Origin: JAZKFT01 sp039925965
Lineage (GTDB): Bacteria > Bacteroidota > Bacteroidia > Chitinophagales > Chitinophagaceae
DNA length: 64,000 bases
Assembly (NCBI GenBank): GCA_039925965.1
Contig: JBDSXW010000010.1
Location: 22,291 to 86,290 of the forward strand
Direction: 5' to 3'
The notes beneath the pieces are model-generated. The model was not told the origin of the DNA. It was given only the letters and a program-made list of their open reading frames with translations, and searched no databases. The translations under genes were made by a program, and so were the position numbers. Positions 22,826 to 31,296 of the stretch are shown in pieces; within the stretch, counting starts at the first letter, position 1, and every line of letters begins with the position of its first letter.

Positions 22826-24766
22826 ATGATCAACATTACATTTCCGGATGGGGCTGTAAAGCAATACGAATCCGGGGCAACAGGGATGGACGTTGCCAAA
22901 TCAATTAGCGAAGGACTGGCCAGGGTTATTTTGGCGGCCAAAGTAAATGGACAGGTATGGGATCTCAGCCGCCCAATAACGGAAGATAGCAGGATCAATT
23001 TTTTGAAATGGGCGGATGATGAAGGTCGTCAAACCTTCTGGCATAGCAGCGCTCACCTCATGGCGGAGGCTTTGGAGACTTTTTACCCAGGCGTTAAATT
23101 TGGCTACGGCCCTCCAGGCGAAAAAGGTTTTTATTACGATATTGACCTCGACGGACAGCAAATAGGCGAAGAAGACCTGAAGAAGTTTGAACTAAAAATG
23201 CTGGAGCTGGCTAAGCAGAACGAAGTGTTTGAGCGTAAGAATGTGGCCAAAGCAGATGCAATTAAATATTTTACAGAGAAAGGCGATCCCTACAAACTCG
23301 AAATCATTGACCGCCTGGAAGACGGGCAGATCAGTTTTTACACCCAGGGCAATTTTACCGACCTCTGCCGTGGCCCGCATATACCGCATACCGGGTTTAT
23401 CAAAGCCATTAAACTGTTGAATATCGCTGGCGCTTACTGGCTTAACGACGATAAGAACAAGATGCTGACCCGCATCTATGGGGTTACATTTCCAAACCAA
23501 AAGGAATTGGACGAGTACCTTGTTTTGCTGGAAGAAGCTAAGAAACGCGACCATCGCAAGATCGGAAAGGAACTGGAACTGTTTGCCTTTAGCGAAAAAG
23601 TAGGTATGGGTTTGCCGTTATGGTTGCCAAAAGGCGCCATGCTCCGCGAACGACTACAAGCGTTTCTCCAAAAGGCACAGATCGATACAGGCTACCTGCC
23701 GGTGATAACACCACATATCGGGAGCAAAAGCTTATACGTAACCAGCGGTCACTACGAAAAATATGGTAAGGATAGCTTTCAGCCGATTAAGACCCCACAA
23801 GAAGGTGAAGAGTTCTTTTTAAAACCAATGAACTGCCCGCACCATTGCGAAATATATAAAGCCTCACCAAAAAGCTATAAGGACCTTCCGGTACGCTACG
23901 CTGAATTTGGCACCGTGTACCGCTATGAGCAACATGGCGAATTGCATGGCCTTACGAGGGTTCGTGGCTTTACCCAGGACGATGCCCACCTGTTTTGCAG
24001 GCCGGACCAGGTAAAGGATGAGTTTAAAAAGGTGATCGATATGGTGCTGTATGTATTGGATACGTTGAATTTTACAGATTTTACGGCACAGATTTCATTA
24101 AGACACCAAACCGACCGGGCGAAGTATATCGGCAGCGACGAAAACTGGGAACTGGCGGAGCAATCCATTATAGAAGCTGCTGCAGAAAAAGGTTTGAACA
24201 CGGTGATAGCATATGATGAGGCAGCGTTCTACGGCCCCAAGCTCGATTTTATGGTGAAAGATGCCATTGGGCGCAAATGGCAGTTGGGAACTATCCAGGT
24301 TGATTATAATTTGCCGGAACGCTTTGAACTGACCTACACTGGCGAAGACAACCAGAAGCATGTTCCTGTGATGATCCATCGGGCACCATTTGGTAGCCTG
24401 GAACGGTTTATCGCAGTACTGATTGAGCACTGCGCAGGGAAATTTCCGCTATGGCTGGCGCCTACACAGGTTAAAATATTGCCGATCAGTGATAAGTTTG
24501 CCGAATATGCCCAGGAAGTGATGGCTACATTAAAAAAGGTAGATATCCGCGTAGAAATGGACGACCGCAATGAAAAAATCGGAAAGAAAATCCGCGATAC
24601 AGAGCTGGAGAAAGTAGCCTATATGCTGGTGATTGGCGAGAAAGAAGTAACTGAAGGAAAAGTTGCAGTCCGGCGGCAAGGTAAGGGCGACCAGGGTAGC
24701 ATTACAGTGGCGGAGTTTATGGCGCAGGTAAAAGAAGAAGTAGATTCCAAAAGGTTCGCTGAATAA
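22826..24766 (+). CDS. thrS: Threonyl-tRNA synthetase
   Basis: A 646-residue class II aminoacyl-tRNA synthetase. The N-terminal TGS domain covers residues 1-60. The editing domain carries HSSAHLMAEAL. The catalytic core has the zinc-site Cys in PMNCPHHCEIYK, motif 2 in EFGTVYRYEQHGELHGLTRV and motif 3 in IHRAPFGSLERF. The C-terminal anticodon-binding domain starts near residue 545 (LWLAPTQVKILPIS). Length is normal. infC follows on the same strand after 171 bp, the usual pairing. No T-box or operator-like leader was identified. Confidence 0.97.
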   Translation: MINITFPDGAVKQYESGATGMDVAKSISEGLARVILAAKVNGQVWDLSRPITEDSRINFLKWADDEGRQTFWHSSAHLMAEALETFYPGVKFGYGPPGEKGFYYDIDLDGQQIGEEDLKKFELKMLELAKQNEVFERKNVAKADAIKYFTEKGDPYKLEIIDRLEDGQISFYTQGNFTDLCRGPHIPHTGFIKAIKLLNIAGAYWLNDDKNKMLTRIYGVTFPNQKELDEYLVLLEEAKKRDHRKIGKELELFAFSEKVGMGLPLWLPKGAMLRERLQAFLQKAQIDTGYLPVITPHIGSKSLYVTSGHYEKYGKDSFQPIKTPQEGEEFFLKPMNCPHHCEIYKASPKSYKDLPVRYAEFGTVYRYEQHGELHGLTRVRGFTQDDAHLFCRPDQVKDEFKKVIDMVLYVLDTLNFTDFTAQISLRHQTDRAKYIGSDENWELAEQSIIEAAAEKGLNTVIAYDEAAFYGPKLDFMVKDAIGRKWQLGTIQVDYNLPERFELTYTGEDNQKHVPVMIHRAPFGSLERFIAVLIEHCAGKFPLWLAPTQVKILPISDKFAEYAQEVMATLKKVDIRVEMDDRNEKIGKKIRDTELEKVAYMLVIGEKEVTEGKVAVRRQGKGDQGSITVAEFMAQVKEEVDSKRFAE

Positions 24767-24937
24767 TAGAAATGAATGTTTTGTAATCAATTGAAAAGGT
24801 CAATATCCGGCTAACAGTTACCAGAGCCCTGAATATTTGTAAGTTGAATAGGGAACATTCATTTTCTTTGTATCATAACATTGGATAAAAATTTATATTT
24901 TCATCCTAATAAAACAATTTTAATCTAAAATCAATTA

Positions 24938-25513
24938 ATGGCATTTCCCCCAAGACCAAGAGGTTTTAATCCCCGTTTTAACAGGCAGCCTGAGCCTGAA
25001 CATCGTATCAACGAAAGAATCAGGGTACCGCAGATTCGCTTAGTAGGCGATAATGTGGAGATTGGAGTCTACAATACCGCTGATGCTTTAAAAATTGCCC
25101 GTGAACAGGAACTCGACCTGGTAGAGATTTCTCCCAACGCAGATCCGCCTGTATGCAAAGTAATCGACTACAAAAAGTTTTTGTACGAGAAGAAACGCAA
25201 GGAAAAAGAGATGAAAGCCAACAGCAAGCAGAGCGAGGTAAAAGAAATCCGCTTTACGCCTGGAACGGGTGATCACGATTTCGACTTTAAAGCCAAACAT
25301 GCCTACGAGTTTTTAAAAGATGGCAATAAGGTAAAAGCTTATGTACAGTTTAAAGGCCGGGCTATCATGTTCCAGGACAGGGGTCAGTTGCTGCTGTTGA
25401 AATTTGCCGAACGCCTGGCTGAAGTTGGCGCGCTGGAAGGCTTGCCAAAACTGGAAGGTAAAAGGATGATTGCGATCTTTGCGCCGAAGGGCACCAAGAA
25501 ACCAACAAAATAG
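24938..25513 (+). CDS. infC: Translation initiation factor IF-3
   Basis: A 191-residue initiation factor that binds the 30S subunit and checks start-codon pairing. The N-domain has INERIRVPQIRLVGDNVEIG and DLVEISPNADPPVCKVIDYK. A lysine-rich linker (FLYEKKRKEKEMKANSK) leads to the C-domain with EIRFTPGTGDHDFDFKAKHA. The start is ATG, not the AUU used by enterobacteria, so start-codon autoregulation of that kind is not expected. A possible promoter (TTTG at 24867-24870 and TATATTTT near 24894) lies in the gap after thrS. The usual downstream genes rpmI and rplT are missing; a strong terminator follows at once. Confidence 0.97.
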   Translation: MAFPPRPRGFNPRFNRQPEPEHRINERIRVPQIRLVGDNVEIGVYNTADALKIAREQELDLVEISPNADPPVCKVIDYKKFLYEKKRKEKEMKANSKQSEVKEIRFTPGTGDHDFDFKAKHAYEFLKDGNKVKAYVQFKGRAIMFQDRGQLLLLKFAERLAEVGALEGLPKLEGKRMIAIFAPKGTKKPTK

Positions 25514-25558
25514 TATCCTGATTGCATGTTTTAAAAGCACCAGTTATTTTGAAATAAT

Positions 25559-25598
25559 AAAAGGGGTTGGATTCACGAGGTGAACCCAACCCCTTTTT
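25559..25598 (+). terminator. Strong terminator after infC
   Basis: AAAAGGGGTTGG pairs with CCAACCCCTTTT, and the inner part adds TTCAC/GTGAA around a GAG loop. The rest of the 340-bp gap to the next gene holds nothing recognisable, in particular no rpmI. Confidence 0.92.
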
Positions 25599-25853
25599 GG
25601 CGTGAAATGGGGGAACTCGAGTTGCCACATTTCAACGCTATGGTATGCAAAGTGAGAACATTGAATAATAGAAACACGGATTAAGCGGATACAACGGATT
25701 TCGGCGGATTTTTAGTTTATTAGCAAATGAATAACCTGCCGGTTTTTAGTAATTGCTGAAAATAAACCTGGTGATCAGTTCCCTACTTTTCCACTTGCTA
25801 CTTATGAAAGAAAACTGTGATTAGTTGAGTCACCGCATTGCATATTGCAGGTA

Positions 25854-26843
25854 TCAGAGTTTTACCCACTGCCCGGTTTCGGCACTTTCAAATACCGCTT
25901 CGATTACTTTCATATTATTAACTGCATCGGTTAGTGGAGTAGGCACTTCGCTATTTTCCAGGATGGTTTGAGAAAAGATCTCAGCCTGTATGGTGTACTG
26001 GTCAATAGCTTCAAATACTATTTCCTCCATTCCTGTTTTTGTAAAAACGAGGGTTGTAGTGGGTTTGTCGGGCGGGGCATTAAAAGGGATTTCTATTTCT
26101 ATCCTACCTGCTGTACCTAAAATATTTACCCGTTGGTAAGGCATGAGTTGCGTGGAGCAGGTAAACGTGGCGGTGCCTGTACTAAAGTCTAACAATCCTG
26201 AAACCAGGCGGTCTATTTGCAGGTCTGCATCCATATCGGCTATAGCTATCACCCTTGATGGCTCTGCATCAAATAGCATTCGGGAAAGTGAGATACAATA
26301 GCATCCAATATCCATCAACCCGCCGCCGCCAATCCCTTTCTGATTACGGATATTATTGGGGTCGGTATTAAAGTATGAGAAAAAGGAGGCAACTGTTTTG
26401 AGTTCACCAATGCTGCCATCCTTTACCAGTTTTTGGACATGAATCCACTGCGGATGAAAACGGTACATAAAGGCTTCCATCACTTTCAATTGCGGGTGTT
26501 GGATCGCTGCTTCCTGCAATTGGATTGCTTCTGCGGCTGTCAAACCAATTGGTTTTTCGCAAAGGACATGTTTACCTGCTGCCATCGCTTTTAACGCCCA
26601 CTCCACATGCATATGATTTGGAAGAGGAATATAAACAGCGTCTACCTCCGGATCGGCAAGCAAGGCTTCGTAAGAGCCAAAAGCCGTTGGGATATTCAAT
26701 TCTTTGGCTACTTTTTTAGCATGCTGCTCATCCCGGGAAGCAATCGCAGTTACTTCAGAAAGGCTGCCTGCCTGCATGGCGGGTATCACTTTCTCCCTTG
26801 CAATTTTAGCTGTACTCAATATGCCCCAACGGACTTTTTTCAT
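25854..26843 (-). CDS. Gfo/Idh/MocA family oxidoreductase
   Basis: A 329-residue NAD(P)-dependent sugar or inositol dehydrogenase-like enzyme. The Rossmann N-domain begins VRWGILSTAKIAREKVIPAM. The signature CEKPIGLTAAEAIQLQEAA carries the catalytic Lys of the E-K-P motif. The C-terminal domain holds GGGLMDIGCYCISLSRMLF, also typical. Substrate is not predictable by eye. It is a single gene flanked by convergent infC and the minus-strand gene at 26891. Confidence 0.9.
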   Translation of the reverse strand: MKKVRWGILSTAKIAREKVIPAMQAGSLSEVTAIASRDEQHAKKVAKELNIPTAFGSYEALLADPEVDAVYIPLPNHMHVEWALKAMAAGKHVLCEKPIGLTAAEAIQLQEAAIQHPQLKVMEAFMYRFHPQWIHVQKLVKDGSIGELKTVASFFSYFNTDPNNIRNQKGIGGGGLMDIGCYCISLSRMLFDAEPSRVIAIADMDADLQIDRLVSGLLDFSTGTATFTCSTQLMPYQRVNILGTAGRIEIEIPFNAPPDKPTTTLVFTKTGMEEIVFEAIDQYTIQAEIFSQTILENSEVPTPLTDAVNNMKVIEAVFESAETGQWVKL

Positions 26844-26890
26844 AATACATGAATAGGTTGTTAATGAAATCGATTGTTACGGTGCAACTG

Positions 26891-27316
26891 TTATAACGAT
26901 TGCTGTACCCTGCTGATCGCTGTGTCCAGGCTTGGGCCATATTTCTGTTCGTTGATCATCAGCCCAAACTTTTGCCATGGCTTATACCAGGGTACTTTGA
27001 TGGTGTAAAATACCTGGACGGTAGTTGAATCATCGCACATAGCATAAACTGCCATAGCGCCGCTTACCTCCTCCTGGCCATTAATTGAGAAATGAAGCGT
27101 GTCTTGCGTGGCGTTGAAATCCAGTGCGGTAACCAAATCCTGCCGGCTAAAAGCCTTTGTGAACAGCCGTGGTAGTGCTTTTCGAACGGAGTCGCGGCGG
27201 CCCCATAGAGTCATTGCACGGCTAACATAAGTAACTGATGGAAATAGCAGTGAAATCAAAAAGATTACCAACCCAAAAACGACGACACTCAGGATAAAAA
27301 GCTTGATGTATTTCAT
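26891..27316 (-). CDS. Small membrane-anchored protein of unknown function
   Basis: A 141-residue protein with one N-terminal transmembrane helix (about residues 5-25, LFILSVVVFGLVIFLISLLF) and a soluble domain with alternating strands. SVTYVSRAMTLWGRRDSVRK directly after the helix, and the pattern of the rest, suggest a short SRPBCC-like (START-type) domain, but this is a weak impression. It is downstream of the ABC permease gene on the same strand, after a 195-bp gap that contains a heptamer microsatellite. Confidence 0.6.
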   Translation of the reverse strand: MKYIKLFILSVVVFGLVIFLISLLFPSVTYVSRAMTLWGRRDSVRKALPRLFTKAFSRQDLVTALDFNATQDTLHFSINGQEEVSGAMAVYAMCDDSTTVQVFYTIKVPWYKPWQKFGLMINEQKYGPSLDTAISRVQQSL

Positions 27317-27417
27317 GAAATAGCGGTTTAGGGTTCAAGGTCCAAGGTTCAGGGGTTCACGGTCAATAATTATAAGGATGAACAGGATCTATTCTTTTTA
27401 ATCGTAATTGTCAATCC

Positions 27418-27493
27418 AAAACACAAAACACAAAACACAAAACACAAAACACAAAACACAAAACACAAAACACAAAACACAAAACACAAAACA
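27418..27493. repeat. Heptanucleotide microsatellite (AAAACAC)n
   Basis: Almost 11 perfect copies of AAAACAC run over 76 bp without a mismatch. It lies 18 bp beyond the ABC permease stop codon and about 100 bp upstream of the next minus-strand gene. A separate small repeat of GGTTCAA/GGTCCAA words lies at 27331-27357. Confidence 0.97.
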
Positions 27494-27511
27494 TACATCT
27501 GAAATCCTGCC

Positions 27512-28618
27512 TTATTCCCAACGAAATACCTTGATCGTGATCACATAGATAACAATACCCCATACTGTGAGGATAGCTATTTGCGGGAGGCAGGCGGTGA
27601 GGTGGGCACCTTCAAACGAAATCTTACGAAGTGCATCATTTAAGGCAGACAGTGGCAGGAATTTAATGATAGACTGCAATCCTCCGGGCAAAGCGGCTCT
27701 CGAAAAGAACGTACCCGATAAAAAATACTGCGGGAACATAAACAGGTTGGCATACAGCGGGATCACATTTTGATTTTTGGCAATACTACTAATCAGAAAA
27801 CCAAAGCCCATAAATACTACCAGCCCTAAAAAGCACATCACCATCATTTCCAAAAACGTGACAAAGCCGTTGGCTAAGGTAAAATGATATACCACAGTGC
27901 CAAATACAATCAATACGATGACCGTTAGCATTTGGAAAATGATCCTTGCCAGGCTCTCCCCCAAAATGATATACGTACGTTTGATCGGTGTAGCAAACAT
28001 GCGTTTTAAAACCAATGTTTCCCTTAAAGAAAAGAATACAAATGCTACGCCGAAAACAGCCGCACCAATTAGGGAAAAACCAATCATACCCGGCAGCAGG
28101 AAATCGATTCTTTCATAGGGTCTTCCACCAACAACTTCCTTTGATATGGAAGCGTAGTGGGTAGCGTTGGGGTTAGCTCCGGCCTCAACATTGCTAACAA
28201 TATCCCTTAGTATTGCCTGCAGAACAGGCAGGTCTTTCTGACTCGCTGTAGTAGTCTTGAGGTGGATATCGTAGGGCGATTTATGGCCAGCGGTGTCTTG
28301 TTTAATAATTTGCAGAAAAGCAGTGATCCGCCCCTTTTTTAAAAGATCTTCCAGTTCTGCGGGTGTTCCCTTTTCAATATTCAACGCATCCATATTTTGT
28401 ATAATCGAATAAAGCGGATTCGTTGAATCAGACTTGGGATCCATGGCTACATCTACGGATGCACCGCCTCCACCTCCTCCGATGGAACCAAAAATCGTAA
28501 TCAGCACGATGGGAAAAAAAAGGCTGAACATGATGGTGGATGGGCTGCGCAAAATGCCTTGCAGGCTGGCACGCGTAATCGCCAGCATCGCTTTTACCTG
28601 GCTGTATTTTTTTTCCAT
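27512..28618 (-). CDS. ABC-2 type transporter permease
   Basis: A 368-residue inner-membrane permease. One N-terminal transmembrane helix (about residues 25-45) is followed by a large extracytoplasmic domain (about 50-175) and a block of five C-terminal helices, the layout of ABC-2 family exporters of the YhfI/YadH and drug type. The conserved segment FMFPQYFLSGTFFSRAALPG is present. No ATPase gene is adjacent on either side, so the partner must be elsewhere. The substrate is unknown. A promoter-like site precedes the gene. Confidence 0.85.
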   Translation of the reverse strand: MEKKYSQVKAMLAITRASLQGILRSPSTIMFSLFFPIVLITIFGSIGGGGGGASVDVAMDPKSDSTNPLYSIIQNMDALNIEKGTPAELEDLLKKGRITAFLQIIKQDTAGHKSPYDIHLKTTTASQKDLPVLQAILRDIVSNVEAGANPNATHYASISKEVVGGRPYERIDFLLPGMIGFSLIGAAVFGVAFVFFSLRETLVLKRMFATPIKRTYIILGESLARIIFQMLTVIVLIVFGTVVYHFTLANGFVTFLEMMVMCFLGLVVFMGFGFLISSIAKNQNVIPLYANLFMFPQYFLSGTFFSRAALPGGLQSIIKFLPLSALNDALRKISFEGAHLTACLPQIAILTVWGIVIYVITIKVFRWE

Positions 28619-28640
28619 GAAACTATTTTATTAAGGTGGC

Positions 28641-28674
28641 CAAATGTAGGCCATGGGGAAAAGGATTTGTACAA
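28641..28674 (-). promoter_or_regulatory. Putative promoter of the ABC permease gene
   Basis: On the minus strand TTG (28674-28672) is followed after 23 bases by TACATTTG (28648-28641), matching the Bacteroidota pattern. The -7 box is 22 bp from the start codon. Confidence 0.5.
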
Positions 28675-28714
28675 TAGCTGTATTTTTTTCAACTTTATTT
28701 CAAAACCCCGATTT

Positions 28715-29182
28715 ATGGAGCTGATTGAAACCCTTACCAATAGTTTTCACATCCACAACAATATCAACCTCTACCTGCTCGAGGCAATAGCTGAGAAGCA
28801 CCTGGCCGAACAGGCAGTTGGGAAGGGTAGGAACGTGGGTGAACAATTGGCGCATATGCACAACGTGCGGCTGATGTGGCTGTCGGCATCAGCCCCTGAA
28901 CTTATGGAGGGGTTGGCTAAAATAGAAAAGGGCAGTTTTACAAAAAAACTGCTGGGAGACAACCTGTTGGCATCTGGTAAGGCTATCGAAGCATTGCTTC
29001 AGAAGTGTTTTGCGGAAGGAAGGATAAAAGGATTTAAACCGCACCCGGCTGCTTTTTTGGGCTATCTTATTTCACACGAAAGCCACCATCGGGGCCAGAT
29101 CATGCTGGCATTAAAATTAAGTGGCCATCCTGTGGACAAGAAGGTACAATTCGGTTTGTGGGAATGGGGGAGTAGGGGTTAG
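28715..29182 (+). CDS. DinB family protein
   Basis: A 155-residue four-helix-bundle protein of the DinB/YfiT metal-binding superfamily. The likely metal histidines lie in QLAHMHNVRLMW (near residue 47) and SHESHHRGQIMLAL (near residue 127). Such proteins are often thiol-dependent S-transferases or of unknown function. I begin at MELIETLTNSF because this is the family N-terminus; the frame is open further upstream but would overlap the divergent ABC permease gene. It is a single gene. Confidence 0.85.
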   Translation: MELIETLTNSFHIHNNINLYLLEAIAEKHLAEQAVGKGRNVGEQLAHMHNVRLMWLSASAPELMEGLAKIEKGSFTKKLLGDNLLASGKAIEALLQKCFAEGRIKGFKPHPAAFLGYLISHESHHRGQIMLALKLSGHPVDKKVQFGLWEWGSRG

Positions 29183-29247
29183 TTGATTGGTGATTAGTTG
29201 ATTAGGCCTCTGATAAAGGTTCTGCGCTCCCAGGCAATGCGAATTGA

Positions 29248-29823
29248 CTAGGAAGCTATCACCACGTCTTCATAAATATCCTGTAGCTGTAGTTCTATCG
29301 CTACCGTATCGATTGTAAAACTCTGCGACAGCAATTTGTATTCGGTCAGTTGCCAGCTATTGTCGGCATTGCGGATGAATTTTTCCACCATTATTCTTTC
29401 AGAGTCGATCAGTATATATTCCTGCAGGGACTCAATATCACGGTAGAGCGTGAACTTGCTGCCCTTGTCGTAATCGCGTGTTGACGGCGATAAGATTTCG
29501 AAGATAACTGAAGGATTTGTGGCGGTATCAAAATAATCATCTGTAGTCTGCACATCTCCGCAAACGATGCTGATATCCGGGTAAGTGTAGAGACCATTTG
29601 AAGGTATATGGACACGCAGATCGCTTCCGAAAGGCCGGCATTTTTTACCTTTTAATTTTTGCTTCAAATCCGCAATGGAGTTTACGGAAATTAAGTTATG
29701 TTCAATAGAAGCACCGCTCATTGCAAAGATCTCACCTCTATAAAACTCATGCTTAGTAGAAGCCAGACGTTCGCTATCTAAATAATCTGTTTCTGATATG
29801 AGGTGCACCGCTAAGGCTGACAT
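29248..29823 (-). CDS. Uma2 family (DUF820) putative endonuclease
   Basis: A 191-residue member of the same family as the gene at 13.9 kb. It carries EFYRGEIFAMSGASIEHNLI, the acidic core YTYPDISIVCGDVQ, the strand PSVIFEILSPSTRDYDKGSK and EYILIDSERIMVEKFIR. These cover the PD-(D/E)XK-like core. The two copies here are clearly diverged from each other, so this is not a recent duplication. No partner gene is present. Function is unproven for the family. Confidence 0.87.
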   Translation of the reverse strand: MSALAVHLISETDYLDSERLASTKHEFYRGEIFAMSGASIEHNLISVNSIADLKQKLKGKKCRPFGSDLRVHIPSNGLYTYPDISIVCGDVQTTDDYFDTATNPSVIFEILSPSTRDYDKGSKFTLYRDIESLQEYILIDSERIMVEKFIRNADNSWQLTEYKLLSQSFTIDTVAIELQLQDIYEDVVIAS

Positions 29824-29958
29824 GTTGTACGCTTTGTGGTAAAAGTAACTATTTTAAAGTTGGCTGGTGATGAACCCTTCCATTTTCAACTCTTGTGACG
29901 CAACTGCCAACGATGTTTTGCCACCTTAAACCTAAGAAACCTGCATTTTTGCGTCCCT

Positions 29959-30444
29959 ATGAACAAAGCGTATATTCTTACCGGCGGCAATACAGGCAAC
30001 CGGCTGCAACATCTGTCTGATGCGGCTACAGCCGTCGCAAGAGAATGTGGCCCTGTACTGGAACAATCGTCTATCTATCAAACAGCTGCCTGGGGTAACG
30101 AAGACCAACCCGATTTTCTCAACCAGGTCTTGTTGATAACAACCATGCTGCCCCCCGAAGCACTGTTGGAAAAACTGTTGGCCATCGAGCATCGCATGGG
30201 CCGGGTCAGGCATCTGCAAAACGATCCAAGAACGATTGATTTGGATATACTTTTTTACAACCACCTCATAACACACACGCCCAGCCTGCATCTTCCGCAT
30301 CCGCGCCTGCACCTGCGCCGGTTTGTGCTGGTGCCGCTAAACGAAATAGCACCAGAAATGGAACACGCGGTTTTGCACAAAAAAATCAGGCAGTTATTAC
30401 AAGAATGTCCGGATACACTAAATGTGAAAAAGTTTTCCTTGTAA
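29959..30444 (+). CDS. folK: HPPK: 6-hydroxymethyl-dihydropterin pyrophosphokinase
   Basis: A 161-residue enzyme of folate synthesis that moves pyrophosphate from ATP to hydroxymethyl-dihydropterin. Signatures are YILTGGNTGNRLQHLSDA at the N-terminus, QPDFLNQVLLI, the central DPRTIDLDILFY and the closing HPRLHLRRFVLVPLNEIAP. Length is normal. A deoxynucleoside kinase gene starts 72 bp downstream on the same strand. This folK-kinase pair recurs in Bacteroidota and probably forms a unit. Confidence 0.95.
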   Translation: MNKAYILTGGNTGNRLQHLSDAATAVARECGPVLEQSSIYQTAAWGNEDQPDFLNQVLLITTMLPPEALLEKLLAIEHRMGRVRHLQNDPRTIDLDILFYNHLITHTPSLHLPHPRLHLRRFVLVPLNEIAPEMEHAVLHKKIRQLLQECPDTLNVKKFSL

Positions 30445-30516
30445 TGCCTTTTCGAACCCCCATTTTTGAATGCCGGAAATCGTCAGCCGATTGACTATTT
30501 GCCGGTCGTCAATTCA

Positions 30517-31149
30517 ATGAATTATCACTTTATCACTATTGAGGGGAATATTGGTGCAGGTAAAACTACTCTGGCCCATTTGCTGAGCAAACAACTGAAT
30601 GCGCGGCTGGTGCTGGAAGAATTTGCCGATAATCCTTTTTTGTCCAAATTCTACGAAAACCCTGCCCAGTATGCGTTCCCGGTCGAGTTGTTTTTTATGG
30701 CGGAGCGTTATAAGCAACTGAAAGACCTGCTTCATACCAAGGACTTGTTTCAAAGTATCACAGTATCTGATTATCTCTTTACGAAGTGCCTGCTATTTGC
30801 CAAAGTAAATTTATCAGAAGAAGAGTTCAGGCTCTATCAAAAACTGTTTGATATTATTCACCAACAGGTGCTGAAGCCCGACCTGCTGATTTACCTGCAC
30901 GCGCCTGTGCAAAAGCTGCAGCAAAATATCCGGAAACGCAACCGTAGTTACGAGCAGGAGATCACTGATGACTACCTGTTCAGTATCCAGGAAACTTATA
31001 CCAGCTATATCAAGCAGCACAATATAAACACGTTGTTTATTGACGCGTCCAATGCAGATTTTCTAAGCAATCCCCATCATGTAAAAACCATTCTTGAAGC
31101 ACTGGAGCACGATTATGAAGGCGGGCAGCATTACCTGACATTGCCGTAG
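30517..31149 (+). CDS. Deoxynucleoside kinase
   Basis: A 210-residue kinase that phosphorylates deoxynucleosides for salvage. It has the P-loop FITIEGNIGAGKTTLAHL. The conserved EEFADNPFLSKFYENP segment and the VSDYLFTKCLLFAK motif correspond to the family's substrate-binding E and D-R/K regions, and the lid is RKRNRSYEQEITDDYL. I start at MNYHFITIEGN; an upstream ATG-less extension is open for 17 codons but precedes the conserved start. It follows folK closely. Which deoxynucleosides are used cannot be told. Confidence 0.92.
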   Translation: MNYHFITIEGNIGAGKTTLAHLLSKQLNARLVLEEFADNPFLSKFYENPAQYAFPVELFFMAERYKQLKDLLHTKDLFQSITVSDYLFTKCLLFAKVNLSEEEFRLYQKLFDIIHQQVLKPDLLIYLHAPVQKLQQNIRKRNRSYEQEITDDYLFSIQETYTSYIKQHNINTLFIDASNADFLSNPHHVKTILEALEHDYEGGQHYLTLP

Positions 31150-31296
31150 GGTGATCTTGTTGGCCACGAACGCCTTGCATCATTTACTGGTGGCAATGGA
31201 ATCATCTATCAAACGATTTTTAAATACCCCATCCGGATTTTCTTCCATCGAAAGCAACCTGGATCCTTGAACCTTGTATTATAATACATTCGCAGG

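Noticed and set aside
27418..27493. Possible CRISPR array
   Set aside because: The unit is a 7-bp perfect microsatellite with no spacers.
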